From assembly GCA_001557505.1 (NCBI GenBank), contig LSAX01000011.1, positions 1,550,001-1,614,000 of the forward strand: a stretch of 64,000 nucleotides of DNA, in the 5' to 3' direction. The DNA is from Reticulascus tulasneorum (taxonomy: Eukaryota > Ascomycota > Sordariomycetes > Glomerellales > Reticulascaceae). This document shows, in pieces, positions 21,874 to 32,848 of the stretch; position 1 is the first letter of the stretch, and every line of letters begins with the position of its first letter. The notes beneath the pieces were generated by a model that ran no database searches, was not told where the DNA came from, and saw only the letters and a list, made by a program, of their open reading frames with translations. Made by a program: the position numbers and the translations under genes.

Positions 21874-23556
21874 ATGCATCTTCTCACCTTGGTCGCGGTA
21901 TTTCTTACTGCCTCAAGCCCTGCTGCAGCTCAGCTCAACAAGTTCGCGGTGGCGGCCGGCTTCAAGTACTTCGGTACGGCGGTAGATAACCCCGGTCTGA
22001 ACAATGCGGCTTACATGGCCATTGCGTCGAATCCGGATGAATTTGGACAGGTCACTCCTGCTAATGGACAAAAATGGGATGCGACCGAGAGGAGCCAAGG
22101 ACAGTTCAGCTATGGAAATGGCGACGCAGTTACGAGTAGGGCGCGGCAAGCTGGGCAGATTCTTCGGTGCCATACACTTGTCTGGCACAGCCAGCTTCCC
22201 AGTTGGGGTATGTTTCGATTCTAGATCTGTTGCGTATAGACAAGTCCGCTGACCTGTTTCGACGACAGTCAATAATATCAATGGCAGAGATGCCATGACA
22301 CGGGTGATCCAGACGCACGTCCAGAACGTCGCGGGACATTACAAGGGCCAATGCTATGCATGGGATGTCGTCAATGAGGCGTTGGAAGACAACGGCTCGT
22401 ACAGAAACAGCCCGCTGTATAGGGCTCTCGGCAAGGATTTCATCGCGATTGCCTTCAAGGCCGCCGCCGAAACAGATCCAGGTGCGAAGTTATACTATAA
22501 CGACTACAATATTGAGAACCCGGGTGCGAAATACAACGAGGCGCTCAATATCGTCAAGAACATCAAGAGTGCAGGTGCACGTATCGATGGTGTTGGCTTG
22601 CAGGCTCACTTCATCGTCGGCCAGTCACCGAGCAAGGATCAGTTAAAGACAGTTCTGGCTGGCTTCGCAGCTCTTGTGGACGAGGTGGCTTATACGGAGC
22701 TAGATATCCGTCATCCTAGACTCCCCGCTTCCGATGCCGACCGGCAACAACAGAGTCGGGACTATCAGACCGTTGCTTCTGCGTGTCTAGAGACTCCAAA
22801 GTGCATCGGCATTACGGTCTGGGACTTTGCTGACCAGGTATGTCTCCGTGTCCGATTATTGAATGCATCTCACACAAATGGTAGTACTCCTGGGTTCCTT
22901 CGACTTTCTCTGGACAAGGTGACGCCTGCTTGTACAATAACAATCTCCAGCGGAAGCCAGCATATGCCGGCCTCGCGAACCTTTTCCAATCAAAGGCCGC
23001 CAGTCTACCGAAAACATCGTCGACCACGAGCACATCTTCCACGAGGAGCACTTCCTCCACGAGAAGCTCAACTTCAACTAGCTCTGTCGTGGTAACAAGC
23101 TCTGCATCGCGAACAGTGTCGACCGTCACAAGCTTCGTCACACAAACATTCACAGCGACAGATATTTCCACCATCATCGCAACCATCACCGAAGCGCCGA
23201 CTACCAGCTCTTCGAAACGACCAGTACTCTCCACTGTCATTGTCACAAACTGGACAACCGAAACGGTAGTCGTTACTGCGATAGATACAGTATACTCAAC
23301 TGTCACCGAATGGGTGCCATCAATAACTACGACGTCCAGCTCCACCACCAGCACGTCGAGGAGAACCACCACCACCAGCACTACGAGGCCAACCACAAGC
23401 ACAAGGAGGCCGACTTCAACGACGCCGCCTCCGGCACCAGAGCCGACACAGACCAAGTATGGACAATGTGGCGGGTCGACATGGCAGGGAGCAACTCTAT
23501 GTGCAGATGGATCAACTTGCTCTACGCTTAATCCCTATTATTACCAGTGTTTGTAG
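21874..23556 (+). CDS. Secreted GH10 endo-beta-1,4-xylanase with C-terminal CBM1, 524 aa
   Basis: The exons are 21874-22207, 22269-22837 and 22885-23556. The introns are 61 and 47 bases, GT-AG, and the total is 1,575 bases. A signal peptide ([20 protein letters not shown]) precedes a GH10 barrel. The acid/base glutamate lies in [10 protein letters not shown] (Glu148), the nucleophile in YTELDIR (Glu255), and WHSQLPSW and WDFADQYSW are typical substrate-binding strands. An unusually long linker of about 145 residues, rich in Ser/Thr/Val, follows, then a fungal cellulose-binding module (YGQCGG..W to the final YYYQCL, with the expected cysteines). The enzyme would hydrolyse xylan in plant cell walls while bound to cellulose. 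The ATG at 21874 was preferred over an upstream non-ATG extension because it starts the signal peptide. Confidence 0.93.
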
Positions 23557-23931
23557 ACGGCTAGCAGGGTGTATACGTGAAAGATAAATTGCATCATTGC
23601 AACCCTCATACTATTTCTCGCAGGCCGGCATGACTTTGAACTCGTTGTGTATGATCTTTGCATTGTTGCAGGCGTGATATAGCCACGTGATAAGCGGTGT
23701 GTGTGTTACAAGAAGTATTCTTGGGCTGCGGAGATAGTCAATGCAGATTCGCCAATATTTGGCTCGTATGCACAGCCGCCGCCTCCTTTCTGGCAGCACC
23801 TTTGCCAGAGCATTACCATCTACACTTCTCGAATCCACCTTTCAGACCAAATTGCCAAAGAATTTATACTTCTCTGCGTCCAAGACCCCTCCTTAGTTCT
23901 TCGATTCTCCAAGTTCGAATGATTGTGGGTC
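23557..23931. other. Intergenic, no gene seen
   Basis: Spacer between the xylanase stop and the decayed STAND-N/ankyrin-type gene. Only short chance ORFs are present. Confidence 0.5.
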
Positions 23932-26302
23932 ATGGCAGACCCGATCACTGGGCTTAGCGCTGTAGCCAGCACAATCCAAGTCGCCGACGCAGCCTTGCGC
24001 CTCAGCGGCGAGATATACCGCTTTCTAAGCTCCATCAAACATGCCACAGAAGATATCAGACGGCTTAGCGATAGTGCGTTGCTGAAACAGCTTGATTGCA
24101 ATAATACTGACTAGTCATAGCCTTAAATGATACCACCGATTTGATTAGGAATCTCCTCGCGTACGTAATGGAGTTCAAGGCTTCTACGAGTATTGGGCGG
24201 CGACACGAGAACTTGCCAGAGTCAATGGTTCGAATTATACATTGTTTCTCAGATGACATCAAAGTCCTCCAAGATTGTCTTCCGCACGATCTTTCTTTAA
24301 GTTTTACGGACAAGATCAAGTTTGTGGTCAATAAGGGTAAAGTCAAGGACGTCACAGCACGGTTGCAGGAGCGGATGGCCTCGGCGACATTAGCTCTGGG
24401 AGTTATTGGAAGGTACTTGAGCTCTTCATTCTTAACCGCCTGAAAGTTTACCAAGTTTAGGCGCAACGATCTTGCAATGAGTGATGGCCTCGAGTCACTC
24501 AATAATGCCATTCAGACTCTGGTACTCAATCATAGTGTCAGTTTCCAGGACGTGCGTCAGAGACAAGAGGTAGCAGCGACTGAGAATCAAACCTCTGCTA
24601 TCACCCAGAGAACACAGATTCCCTCTATCACAGACTCTCAAACGACCAGAGTGCGAAGTCCACCAAGCATGGTTGTCAATGCCGAGGCACCTGATAATGC
24701 GTATCTCCTGGGCAAGATTATCAGGACCGAATTACGCCATATGTTGGATCCGGTTGCGCATAGGATGGAGGATGAGCTCGACCTTCTCATTGGGCAGTTA
24801 TCACTTGCGGTTATTAGTGACGTTGCTCCACAACGAGGGTCAAGTGATTCAAATAGCTGTCCACAAAAGTTCGAAATGGACAAAGACCGTTTTGAAGTGA
24901 CTTCAACACGAGAAACTTCTGAGTCTGGAGCAGTGAGGCAGCAGGTGCGCCAGAGACAAATATCACGACCTCACGCCCGTGGCGAGATAAAGCTCTCCGA
25001 ATACCGGAATCGGCACCACTCTCGACTCGGCTGGCTATTAATTCAAGTAAACAGATTCAGAATTTGGGAAATATCGCCTTTAGCACGGACGCTTTCGTAC
25101 GGATTCGCCTGACACTCATCCCGGCCCCGTGGTTTTGTACTAGAGGCATATCAATACAGCACTCCACTGGTCCAGACCCCCAAGGGTACTATAACATTTG
25201 CCCTAGCATACTTCCATTCCGGGTTATACCAAAAGATGCAGCAGTCTGGGGTATAATCCAGCAAGATAATGCCGACGAATTTCGACGCATGTTGGGCAGC
25301 AGAGAAGCCTATATAAGAGATACAGATTGGGAGGGTAGAAATCTGCTTCAGGTAAGTCTTTTGTTCCATTTTCAAGCAAAGAGACTGGGAAGAAATCTTA
25401 CTAATTCAACTAGTGTGCAGTGTGGTCTCACTCCTTAAGGTCTGCCGGTTCCTTATCCAAGATCATGCGTCTGCGGTATGGCCCACATTCGACGAATCTA
25501 CACACCCATTCATGAACTACGAACCATACGCAGAAGCTGCAAGTTCCTCAACCGGTAGCCGACTTCAGGAACTTGCAAATCTTTTGACAGATGCTGGTGT
25601 TAGCCCATTTTCAGCGTTCAACGGCAGCCTATGGGTTACATTCTATATTGTGCTCCACAGCTCTACTCGAATCAATAAGAAGGAATTTGGCAGAAGATAT
25701 ATAGAATTCGTCAAATTAGCCCGTAAGTTTGGTGTGCCACTAACGCCGTTTTCTTGGGACTGTTTCGCGAGCATGCGGATGAATGAGTGGCTCCTTGAGC
25801 TCTGTCTCATAACAGGTTCGAATCCAAATGAGATGATAGGTACTAGCAATGGAAACGTCCCACTACTGCTGGAGGCTCTACACATACTGTGTGCTTCCAT
25901 GGAAATATTAGCGAGTGGGATGAGGTTTTATTACATAGATTATGTGCTCCAGATTGATCATGAGCAACAAGAGGAGGACTCTCACAGCAGCACTCGGTTT
26001 CTCGAATTGTTGATCAAGGCAGGAGCAGACGTCACTACATACATCAACGGAGCTGCGGAAGTGACTCTGTCGCCGAGTCGTTGACTATGATAGCAGACGC
26101 GTTGGGTGTTGGACCTAACTGGAAAAAGACGTTGGAAACATGCGGTTATTCACTAGAAGACGTTGTAGTGGAAGACGAACGACGACTCGCATCCTTTCGC
26201 AAGCTGCAATTCTCAACTAGAACAGGGGTAGATGTTGAAGAGCTGCAGATTCCAGATACTTCGGGTTTAAGACGCAGGAAGGAGAGAATCTCAGGATACT
26301 AA
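23932..26302 (+). pseudogene. Fungal STAND N-terminal-type / ankyrin-like protein gene, probably frameshifted
   Basis: It starts MADPITGLSAVASTIQVAD, the characteristic helical N-terminal domain of fungal STAND/NLR-like and related proteins (PF17111 type). The first two introns are clear, 24074-24120 (47 bases) and 24413-24460 (48 bases). A helical middle region follows, then a segment with IRLTLIPAPW and YYNICPSI-type motifs and ankyrin-like stretches (SREAYIRDTDWEGRNLLQ; LLIKAGADV) common in fungal ankyrin proteins. The frame changes three times. Near 24897-25090 a 41-base intron may explain it. Just after the intron 25352-25413, CAV and KVCRFLIQ lie in different frames. Near 26058, NGAAE and DSVAESLTMIADALG lie in different frames. 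The last piece ends at TAA 26300-26302. No NACHT or NB-ARC P-loop is visible. The two late shifts have no splice solution I can find, so it is probably a pseudogene. Confidence 0.6.
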
Positions 26303-27087
26303 AGTGCCGGACGGATAGTGGGAAGGGGCGCATTACTTCCCGGAATTGTAGATAGCACCTGGAGTATCTGTGAAGCTGCTTGGTATGCCCTTCTTAATTT
26401 CTCCAATTCCCCTGACGTGCGAAAGCAGCGCCCGGCCCCGGGAACTCAGGGGGACTTAAATTTCCGTCCCGCAACCCCTATTACATCCAAGTAATTCTCC
26501 TGTACAACAACTTGGCGATATTTCGAGATAGATATTTTTATCGCGTCTCACGCCGGAATCATGTCTGTTCATTGGCCTGACGACTACGTATTGGTTCGCC
26601 TCGAGATTGAGCCTAATCTTCAATCTGAACGGCAGATATGTGAACTGCTAGGCAGCCTCCTTTGGATTTCTACAGACGCTCATCGACAGCCTCAGGGTAG
26701 ACCCTACCACGAGGTTTGTATCATGTCTGGCTGCGGAAGTCAGAGAGGTATATCAGGGAGACCCCCTGGTGCATTCGACTATGAATGAGGGTGTTCAGGG
26801 CGCAGCAGGAGGTCTAGAGAACAAAAATGGCCATGAAAGTAGAGCTGATGGGCAACGTCGGCTTCAGAGGGCCAGAATTTTACAAGGACTAGGAATATTA
26901 TGTGATTAAGATGGCAGCGTTAGAAGCAGGGGATGTGTTGTGGTTTTGTCAGAAAGTGAGTTGCCGTTGTGTCCGAGACCTATGGGCTGGCGTTATTTGC
27001 TTGTAGTAGGAATTGCTTTCAGATAATAGCCATCAAGTATAATTAAAGGCCTCACTTCCTTTGATTCTTTTTGAAGTGCATCTCAAA
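26303..27087. other. Intergenic between the decayed gene and the BBE oxidase
   Basis: The only item of note is the short ORF at 26561-26788, listed separately. Otherwise I see nothing. Confidence 0.5.
26561..26788 (+). CDS. Short unrecognised ORF, 75 aa
   Basis: ATG 26561 to TGA 26786-26788, starting MSVHWPDDYVLVRLEIEPNL. The context before the ATG (GGAATCATGTC) is acceptable and the first 35 residues look protein-like. No domain is recognised and no downstream exon is obvious. It may be the first exon of a lost gene or chance. Confidence 0.2.
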   Translation: MSVHWPDDYVLVRLEIEPNLQSERQICELLGSLLWISTDAHRQPQGRPYHEVCIMSGCGSQRGISGRPPGAFDYE

Positions 27088-28975
27088 CTAAGCCTCTGGT
27101 GTCCTACACAGTCGACCCGTCTGCACGTCCGGCAATCCCCTCTCATTCAATACACGCCAGAATTCACTCCCCACAGCCTTGGGAGCATAAAGAATGCCAT
27201 CCGGATCCAATTTTAACTTCAATTTCAGCAATCTATCATAATGGGATCCAAAGAACGACTGCTGGAAGTCTGGCTCGCGCGAATCGGCTTCGTTCATATA
27301 TGTACCGGACCCAGGCGAAACGGCTTTCAGCTTCGGAACCAGTATGTTCGTAACCTTATCCCGCGCGTCATTGATTTCGATGACCGTTGAGTTTTGGAAA
27401 TGAGGCGCGGAAGTAATGACGAAGACAAGAGATGTGCGGTACGCCGGGTTTATAGCATTCTCAACCCCTGGCGGCGCCTTATTGTTTTGGGTATATATGA
27501 TCGTCGAAGAACCCAACGTTCCAATGTCTCTGAAGGCATTTACGGTTTCTTGCAAAAGAGTCGCATTTTCCCAGTTGCTGCGTGGGATCAAACGCGAGCC
27601 TGTAGCGGTTACTCTATCAGAGAAGGGGCCGGATAGCTTGGGGAATGCCACGCTCCAGGCATCGTAGTAGTCGCCGTAGAAAGTACTTTGCCGTTCAACT
27701 ATGAGCCCCAGTTCTTCCAAAGACTCAAACAATGGAGCCATCAGTTCTTCGTACTGCGCAACCGTCATATTCGGCGCGAAGAAGGAGTTCATCCTGAAAC
27801 TAAATCCCGGCTCTGGCCCGGTGACAGGCGCGATTGCAGGGAACGACTGGGATCCACTATCGGCAATGATTGGCATATAGCTGAAATATTGGTGGATGCC
27901 CTTCCAAAAGGTCTCGTTTGAAATGCTGGCGCTGGTGTTGAAGGCGAAACGGGCAACTACAACGGGTATTTTTGGGAAGGCTTTGACGGTGACTGATGTG
28001 ACAACTCCAAAGGTGCTGCCGCCTCCACCTCGAAATGCCCAGAACAGCTCCGGATTTGTGGCCGCGTCAATTTTGACTTCAGTTCCGTCCGGAAGCACGG
28101 CCTCGAGAGCAACGACTTGATCCGCTCCCATCCCAAACAGTCCGCCGACCGGGGAATGGCCGCCCCCAGCCATGTAGCCTCCGGCCACTCCGACAGTCTA
28201 GCATGTTTATCATTAGATCGGGGACACTGTAACGGGGTCATACTCTACGCACCGAACACTCCCCCCCAACAACTGTCACTTCGTTGTCCTTAGCGGCCTG
28301 GTAGAACATTTCGAGCGACACCCCCGCTCCAACTTTGAGAGCTGGCCCTGTGTAGTAGTCATCGGAGTAAGTGGGGATGAACGTAATATTCTTCAGATGA
28401 AAGGTCCAGATGCTCAACGCGCCTGCGGCTGTCGATTTCCCGCTGACGTCGTGACCAGTGTTCTTGATGATAAGTCGAACATTCTCCTTGCGAGCAAACT
28501 GAAGAGCGGCGCTAATCTGGCTAGGAGTTGAGACGTTGACTGCATATTCTGGAGATCCGCCACCCGTACACGGGCTCGAGGCATTCGTGGTGGGCAAACA
28601 TGGTGATCCTGCGAAATATGGATAGACGATGAAGGTGGGATCCGTCACGCTAATACACTTGTCGGCTGCTGCAATGTCTGGGGAGACAGAGGTGGTGATC
28701 ACTTACCGTATATCATAGTTCCGCCAATTGTTGAGAAGGTCAACGCATTTGGCAGCGTCGTACTGGGGCCATGAAGAATGGCAGGCAGCAGCGTGAGGCA
28801 CGGGCTTGATCAACGCACCACCGACGGTGTCATTCAGTTTGTTCCACACGCTCTCGCTCGGCCATGCGTCATCCCCTGGGAATACTTTGCATGATGATGG
28901 CGTAGCTTGCGCCTCAACAGTCTTGACGGCAAAGAATATTGCCGCTATGGACAGAAACCAGCGACAAGAAGCCAT
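27088..28975 (-). CDS. Secreted FAD-linked oxidase, berberine-bridge-enzyme type, 591 aa
   Basis: The exons are 28975-28707, 28649-28253 and 28197-27088. The introns are 57 and 55 bases, GT-AG, and the joined length is 1,776 bases. The ATG at 28975 begins a signal peptide (MASCRWFLSIAAIFFAVKTVEAQ). The FAD-binding PCMH domain of the vanillyl-alcohol-oxidase superfamily follows. IKNTGHDVSGKS (His about 155) and VVGGECSTVG (Cys about 220) sit where BBE-type enzymes attach FAD through both a histidine and a cysteine. The second motif is formed across the exon 2/3 junction. The C-terminal BBE signature (NEAD, FFGSHYDRLLKLKLKLDPDG, VGSEFW) is complete. Such enzymes oxidise sugars, alkaloid-like or other small molecules with oxygen. 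The substrate is unknown; secretion favours an oligosaccharide or phenolic. Confidence 0.9.
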
Positions 28976-30260
28976 TGGTAGCAGTAGGTGGGAAGTCGTC
29001 GGCGTTTGGAAAGTCTCTAGTAGACCCAGGGAAAAGGTGACTTTGCACATGGGTAGGAGGTGTATTTGAAGGGACTGGCTGCCCCAGTACACTGCATGGA
29101 AATAAACATAGCGATGGGTGAAGTGGCGGAAGGAAGCCGACTTGCATTCACGAGTCTGTAAATTAATCTACACATTCCCCCAATGCGGGACAGGTACCGA
29201 GTGGGGAAAACTCAGCATGCAACACATCGAAATCTTGGGGGTTTCGGGTACAACACCGTACATCCGCACAAGTTGGGATGGATCAGCCATCCAATCATTG
29301 ATAACACCAGATATTAAAAGGGAAAGGGGGTTTTCTTTGTCAAATGGCACGTAGCGTACCATGTATGGTTTGCTGTGTTGATGCATACAAATGGGAGGTG
29401 ATGGGCAGCAGAGCTGCTTGGATATGTCATGGAGGAATTTGAAAGTTGTTTGCCGCATGTAGCTATATGTTGTAGGCTGCGGGGTAGACTCGGCCGCTTG
29501 GTCGCACGTACGGAAGGAACGAAGGACGGCAATCTTACAGGCAAAAAGGTGATCAAGGTGTTCTGGCAGAATATAGCCACCACTTTGTTGTTCTGCGATA
29601 GGGCTGTTCATCTGCACGACCCGTATACGATGCAAGGAGCGTAAAGAACTCGAACGGCTCCACTCATTACCTTTCATTAAAATGCATTAAGCTTAAGCGG
29701 TAAGCTGTGAAGCTACAGTAGCTGTGAGGCTCAGTAACCCTTGTTATCAGGCATTCGCCTAGTCGGTGTCGACACCTGATCTTAAGATGCTTCTTGCTGG
29801 TATGGAAGAAAGCCTGGTCCCCGATTCTCGGCTTGGTTTCTAGGACCGTAAGTTACGCGTCTCTCTCTGATTTATTGGCTGGTATCCTTGTCTGTACTGT
29901 GCCGTTGTACGGGAGATTTCCGGTGCTGCAACCCGACAACGCCCGCCGGGGTGCGAATCGGCCACGTAATGCTGAGAGCTTCGTCTGCGAGCATGGTTCT
30001 GGCGTAGACCGATGCCAAGAATGACCGACGGCGCCGAGATCCACGTCCGCACTCGGGCTTCCAAGGGCTTGGCTCGGCCCCGAATGCCACGCTCGAGTGC
30101 TGCCACCACTGGTATAACACCCTGAGGCAAAAACATTAATGCATATAAAAACACCTCTTGTCTCTGGAAGTTGTAGCTTTTAAACACACTTACTTTCATT
30201 ATAAACTATCACATCCCCAGCTTGTCATCCAGCCAAACATCAAACGCCGGTTTCAACACC
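28976..30260. other. Divergent intergenic region between BBE oxidase and FAD monooxygenase
   Basis: The two genes point away from each other, so this 1.3 kb contains both promoters. ORFs inside it show no domains. Confidence 0.5.
30142..30151 (+). promoter_or_regulatory. Probable TATA box upstream of the FAD monooxygenase
   Basis: CATATAAAAA lies about 115 bases before the ATG at 30261, in a normal fungal TATA position. Confidence 0.4.
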
Positions 30261-31193
30261 ATGACATCCCAGCAGCCAGCGCAGAGAATCCTCATCATTG
30301 GCGCAGGCCTGGCTGGTCTTGCTCTTGCCCAGGGCCTTAAACGCGCCAGTCCCTCCATCCATTTTCGTCTTTTCGAGCGCGATAGCACCGCTTCCTTCCG
30401 TGCCCAAGGTTACCGTATTCGCATCTCGCCCCAAGGCGCCGCGTCGCTGCAGCGGCTGCAGCGGCTGCTCCCAGAGCATTTATGGAATGCATTCGAGGCA
30501 ACATGTGTGCCTGTCTTGCATGACGGAGGGGGCCATAGGCTCGACGCTCTGACAGGTGAAGCTGTTGTTTTTCGCGCGCCGACGCACATGCAGGATGGGA
30601 AATCCTACAATGCTGACCGAGTGGTGCTACGAGAGCTCCTCATGAGAGGTTTGGAGGAGCATGTATCCTTCGGTAAGCGTTTTGAGCATTACTCCGTTGG
30701 CGACGATGGCGAGGTTGAGGCGCGTTTTGCGGATGGATCCACGGAACGCGGCACGTTCCTCGTTGGCGCTGACGGCGTTCGCTCCAGAGTACGGCATGTT
30801 TTGCTTCCCAGTTATACCGTTCTCGACACAAAAGGAAGAGCTGTGTTTGGGAAGACCACAATCACTCCGGACCTCATATCTTGCATCTCTGATGAGTTTG
30901 AGCAAGGCATCGCCTTGGCTTGGGAAAGCCAAGAGGACCGTATGAAGCTATTTTGTGATACCATGAAGTTTGACCGAAACCTCAATGCCAGCAAGAACGG
31001 AGGAGGTTTTGCATTCGATCTCCCAGCCGATTACATATACCGGGTACTGGTTTTTCGGAAGGATCTTCTGGGCCTAGAGACAACCGACGGGGGCAATATT
31101 GATCCCCTGCTCTCCCTAAATGCAACTCAGTCAGCTCAAAAGGCTTGCGAGCTCACAAACCAATGGCACCCCACAGTCTCTTACGCAGGCTGA
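30261..31193 (+). CDS. FAD-dependent monooxygenase (PHBH-fold), 310 aa, C-terminally truncated
   Basis: The ATG at 30261 (context CAACACCATGACA) starts MTSQQPAQRILIIGAGLAGLA. The Rossmann GxGxxG motif follows at once, and the GADGVRSRVRHV motif lies near residue 175. These mark the FAD_binding_3 / salicylate-hydroxylase-like group, which hydroxylates aromatic or polyketide substrates with NAD(P)H and oxygen. Members normally run to 400 residues or more and carry a third FAD motif (GDAAH..P) after about residue 300. Here the frame stops at TGA 31191-31193, just before that motif should appear, and its last 13 bases overlap the 3' end of the convergent MFS gene. The missing end suggests a rearrangement breakpoint and probably an inactive enzyme. 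An unrecognised intron leading to a distant exon is unlikely, because the opposite strand is occupied by the transporter. Confidence 0.75.
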   Translation: MTSQQPAQRILIIGAGLAGLALAQGLKRASPSIHFRLFERDSTASFRAQGYRIRISPQGAASLQRLQRLLPEHLWNAFEATCVPVLHDGGGHRLDALTGEAVVFRAPTHMQDGKSYNADRVVLRELLMRGLEEHVSFGKRFEHYSVGDDGEVEARFADGSTERGTFLVGADGVRSRVRHVLLPSYTVLDTKGRAVFGKTTITPDLISCISDEFEQGIALAWESQEDRMKLFCDTMKFDRNLNASKNGGGFAFDLPADYIYRVLVFRKDLLGLETTDGGNIDPLLSLNATQSAQKACELTNQWHPTVSYAG

Positions 31194-32848
31194 GCCTGCT
31201 TCTCATCGTCGCCTGTGGTATCAGAGTTCTGCTTCTGTTGCTCCTTTTTGATACTCTTCCACTCTATTGCCAACGAGCCAACAATTGTGGCACTTGTCAG
31301 TGCGGTGACGAGATAGAACGTCGCTCTCAACGCATCATTGTACGCGACCAATACCTGTGGCAGCAGGCTCGAAGGTACCATGCTCCCGAGATTCGTGGCG
31401 CCGGTCGCAGCGATAGGCCCGACGTTGATGCCTGGGATTGTTGCCAGATTTTGGGCGAGTCGCGTATCAAAGATGTTATTACCGACACTGATGAAAACGG
31501 CCCCTCCCAGGAGCTGGAAGAACTGTGTCAACGCCGCGCCCATCGACACGTCCTTGCGAGGGAGCACAGTCTGTGCGGCGACCGATGGCTGCATCATTCC
31601 CAGACCAATGCCGATGCCGAAGAGTGCTTGGTAGCCTATCCAGGCCGACTGGTCGGTGAAGGGCGTGAACGTTGAGATCAGGCCAGCGCCGATGGGTGTG
31701 AGGATGGAGGACAAGAGCATCCACGGAGCATAGTAGCCCAGTTTCTTTGTGAGTATGCCGGATATGATGCCCATGATGACCAAGCCCAGTATACAGGGCA
31801 GATTCATGATACCGGAATTGACTGCCGAGGCATGCTTGATAGCCTGAAACCAGATTGGGAGGAAATAGAACATTGTCTGCATGGCCGCGCCGCTACAGAA
31901 GGAGAACCATGTGCCTGCGAGAATGCTCCTGTTGAAGAATATGCGCCCTGGTACCGTTGCATTGTCGCCTTCCCATTTCTGCACGACGACGAAGGCGACG
32001 AGAAGGACTCCGGCCAAGACAAGTAGAATTACGATGCGGGCATTGGACCATTGGTAGGTTACGCCGCCCCACTGTAATGCTAGTAAAAAGCATACAATGC
32101 AAGGTAGGAGGAATAAGGTGCCGACGGGATCCAGGCGAGCTGCCTTCTCATTCCATGTCGTCGACTCTCGCTCGAGCATCCCTGGAGGGATGTGCAAGAA
32201 GATGATAAGCAGCACAAAGACAACTGCACCGCATGGCAGGTTGATGTAGAAGCACCACCTCCAGCCTGGGCCATCAGTGAAAGCTCCTCCAAGCAAGGGA
32301 CCAACAGCACTTGCTACGCCGAACACTGCTCCAAAAAAACCCATATACTGTGGTCGCTCGTGGAGCGGCACGATATAGAGGGTGATAATAATGGCGCCTT
32401 GGAATAAACCTGCATTGCCCAAACCTGCGATTGCACGGCCAACAATCAAAGTTGTTGAGTTGGGAGCAGCACCACATACTACCGAGCCGACTTCAAAGAC
32501 GATGAGCGAGCTCAGGTAGACCCACTTTGGATTGGCAAAGGTGTAGACCTTACCCATGAGCAGCATGAATGAACAGGACGTGAGCAGGTATGCCGAGCCG
32601 TACCAGCCGACATCTCCAAGAGAATGGAATTCGTCTGTGATGCTTGGGATGGCAACGCCGATGATGAGGCGGTCGAGAGCGATGAGGAATAGGACGAGTA
32701 AGATGCCTGCCATGATGAGAAGGACTCGGCTTGTTGGTGGGTAGACCGGCTCGGAGGGGACCATTGAGAGCCTGATCCCTGGGGCTTCGTCGAGAGGCGC
32801 GTGTTCTGTTGCGCCAGCTGGCGGCTCTTCGAGCTGTGCTTGCGACAT
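31181..32848 (-). CDS. MFS drug:H+ antiporter, 14-TM (DHA2/DHA14-like) family, 555 aa
   Basis: A single uninterrupted exon from ATG 32846-32848 to TGA 31181-31183. The protein has an N-terminal cytosolic tail of about 40 residues and then 14 predicted hydrophobic segments. Motif D1 is visible as LDRLIIGVAIPSIT in TM1, the antiporter motif C as GVASAVGPLLGGAF in TM5, and GWRWCFYINLP follows TM6, all typical of fungal toxin or multidrug exporters. It would extrude a small molecule across the plasma membrane. It lies tail to tail with the truncated monooxygenase and head to head with the Zn2Cys6 regulator, an arrangement common in secondary-metabolite clusters. The short charged tail ends DDEKQAQPA. 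Confidence 0.92.
   Translation of the reverse strand: MSQAQLEEPPAGATEHAPLDEAPGIRLSMVPSEPVYPPTSRVLLIMAGILLVLFLIALDRLIIGVAIPSITDEFHSLGDVGWYGSAYLLTSCSFMLLMGKVYTFANPKWVYLSSLIVFEVGSVVCGAAPNSTTLIVGRAIAGLGNAGLFQGAIIITLYIVPLHERPQYMGFFGAVFGVASAVGPLLGGAFTDGPGWRWCFYINLPCGAVVFVLLIIFLHIPPGMLERESTTWNEKAARLDPVGTLFLLPCIVCFLLALQWGGVTYQWSNARIVILLVLAGVLLVAFVVVQKWEGDNATVPGRIFFNRSILAGTWFSFCSGAAMQTMFYFLPIWFQAIKHASAVNSGIMNLPCILGLVIMGIISGILTKKLGYYAPWMLLSSILTPIGAGLISTFTPFTDQSAWIGYQALFGIGIGLGMMQPSVAAQTVLPRKDVSMGAALTQFFQLLGGAVFISVGNNIFDTRLAQNLATIPGINVGPIAATGATNLGSMVPSSLLPQVLVAYNDALRATFYLVTALTSATIVGSLAIEWKSIKKEQQKQNSDTTGDDEKQAQPA

Noticed and set aside
25813..25823. GGTTCGAATCC, resembling a tRNA T-arm
   Set aside because: It lies in the ankyrin-type coding sequence. 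No acceptor, D or anticodon stems can be drawn around it.
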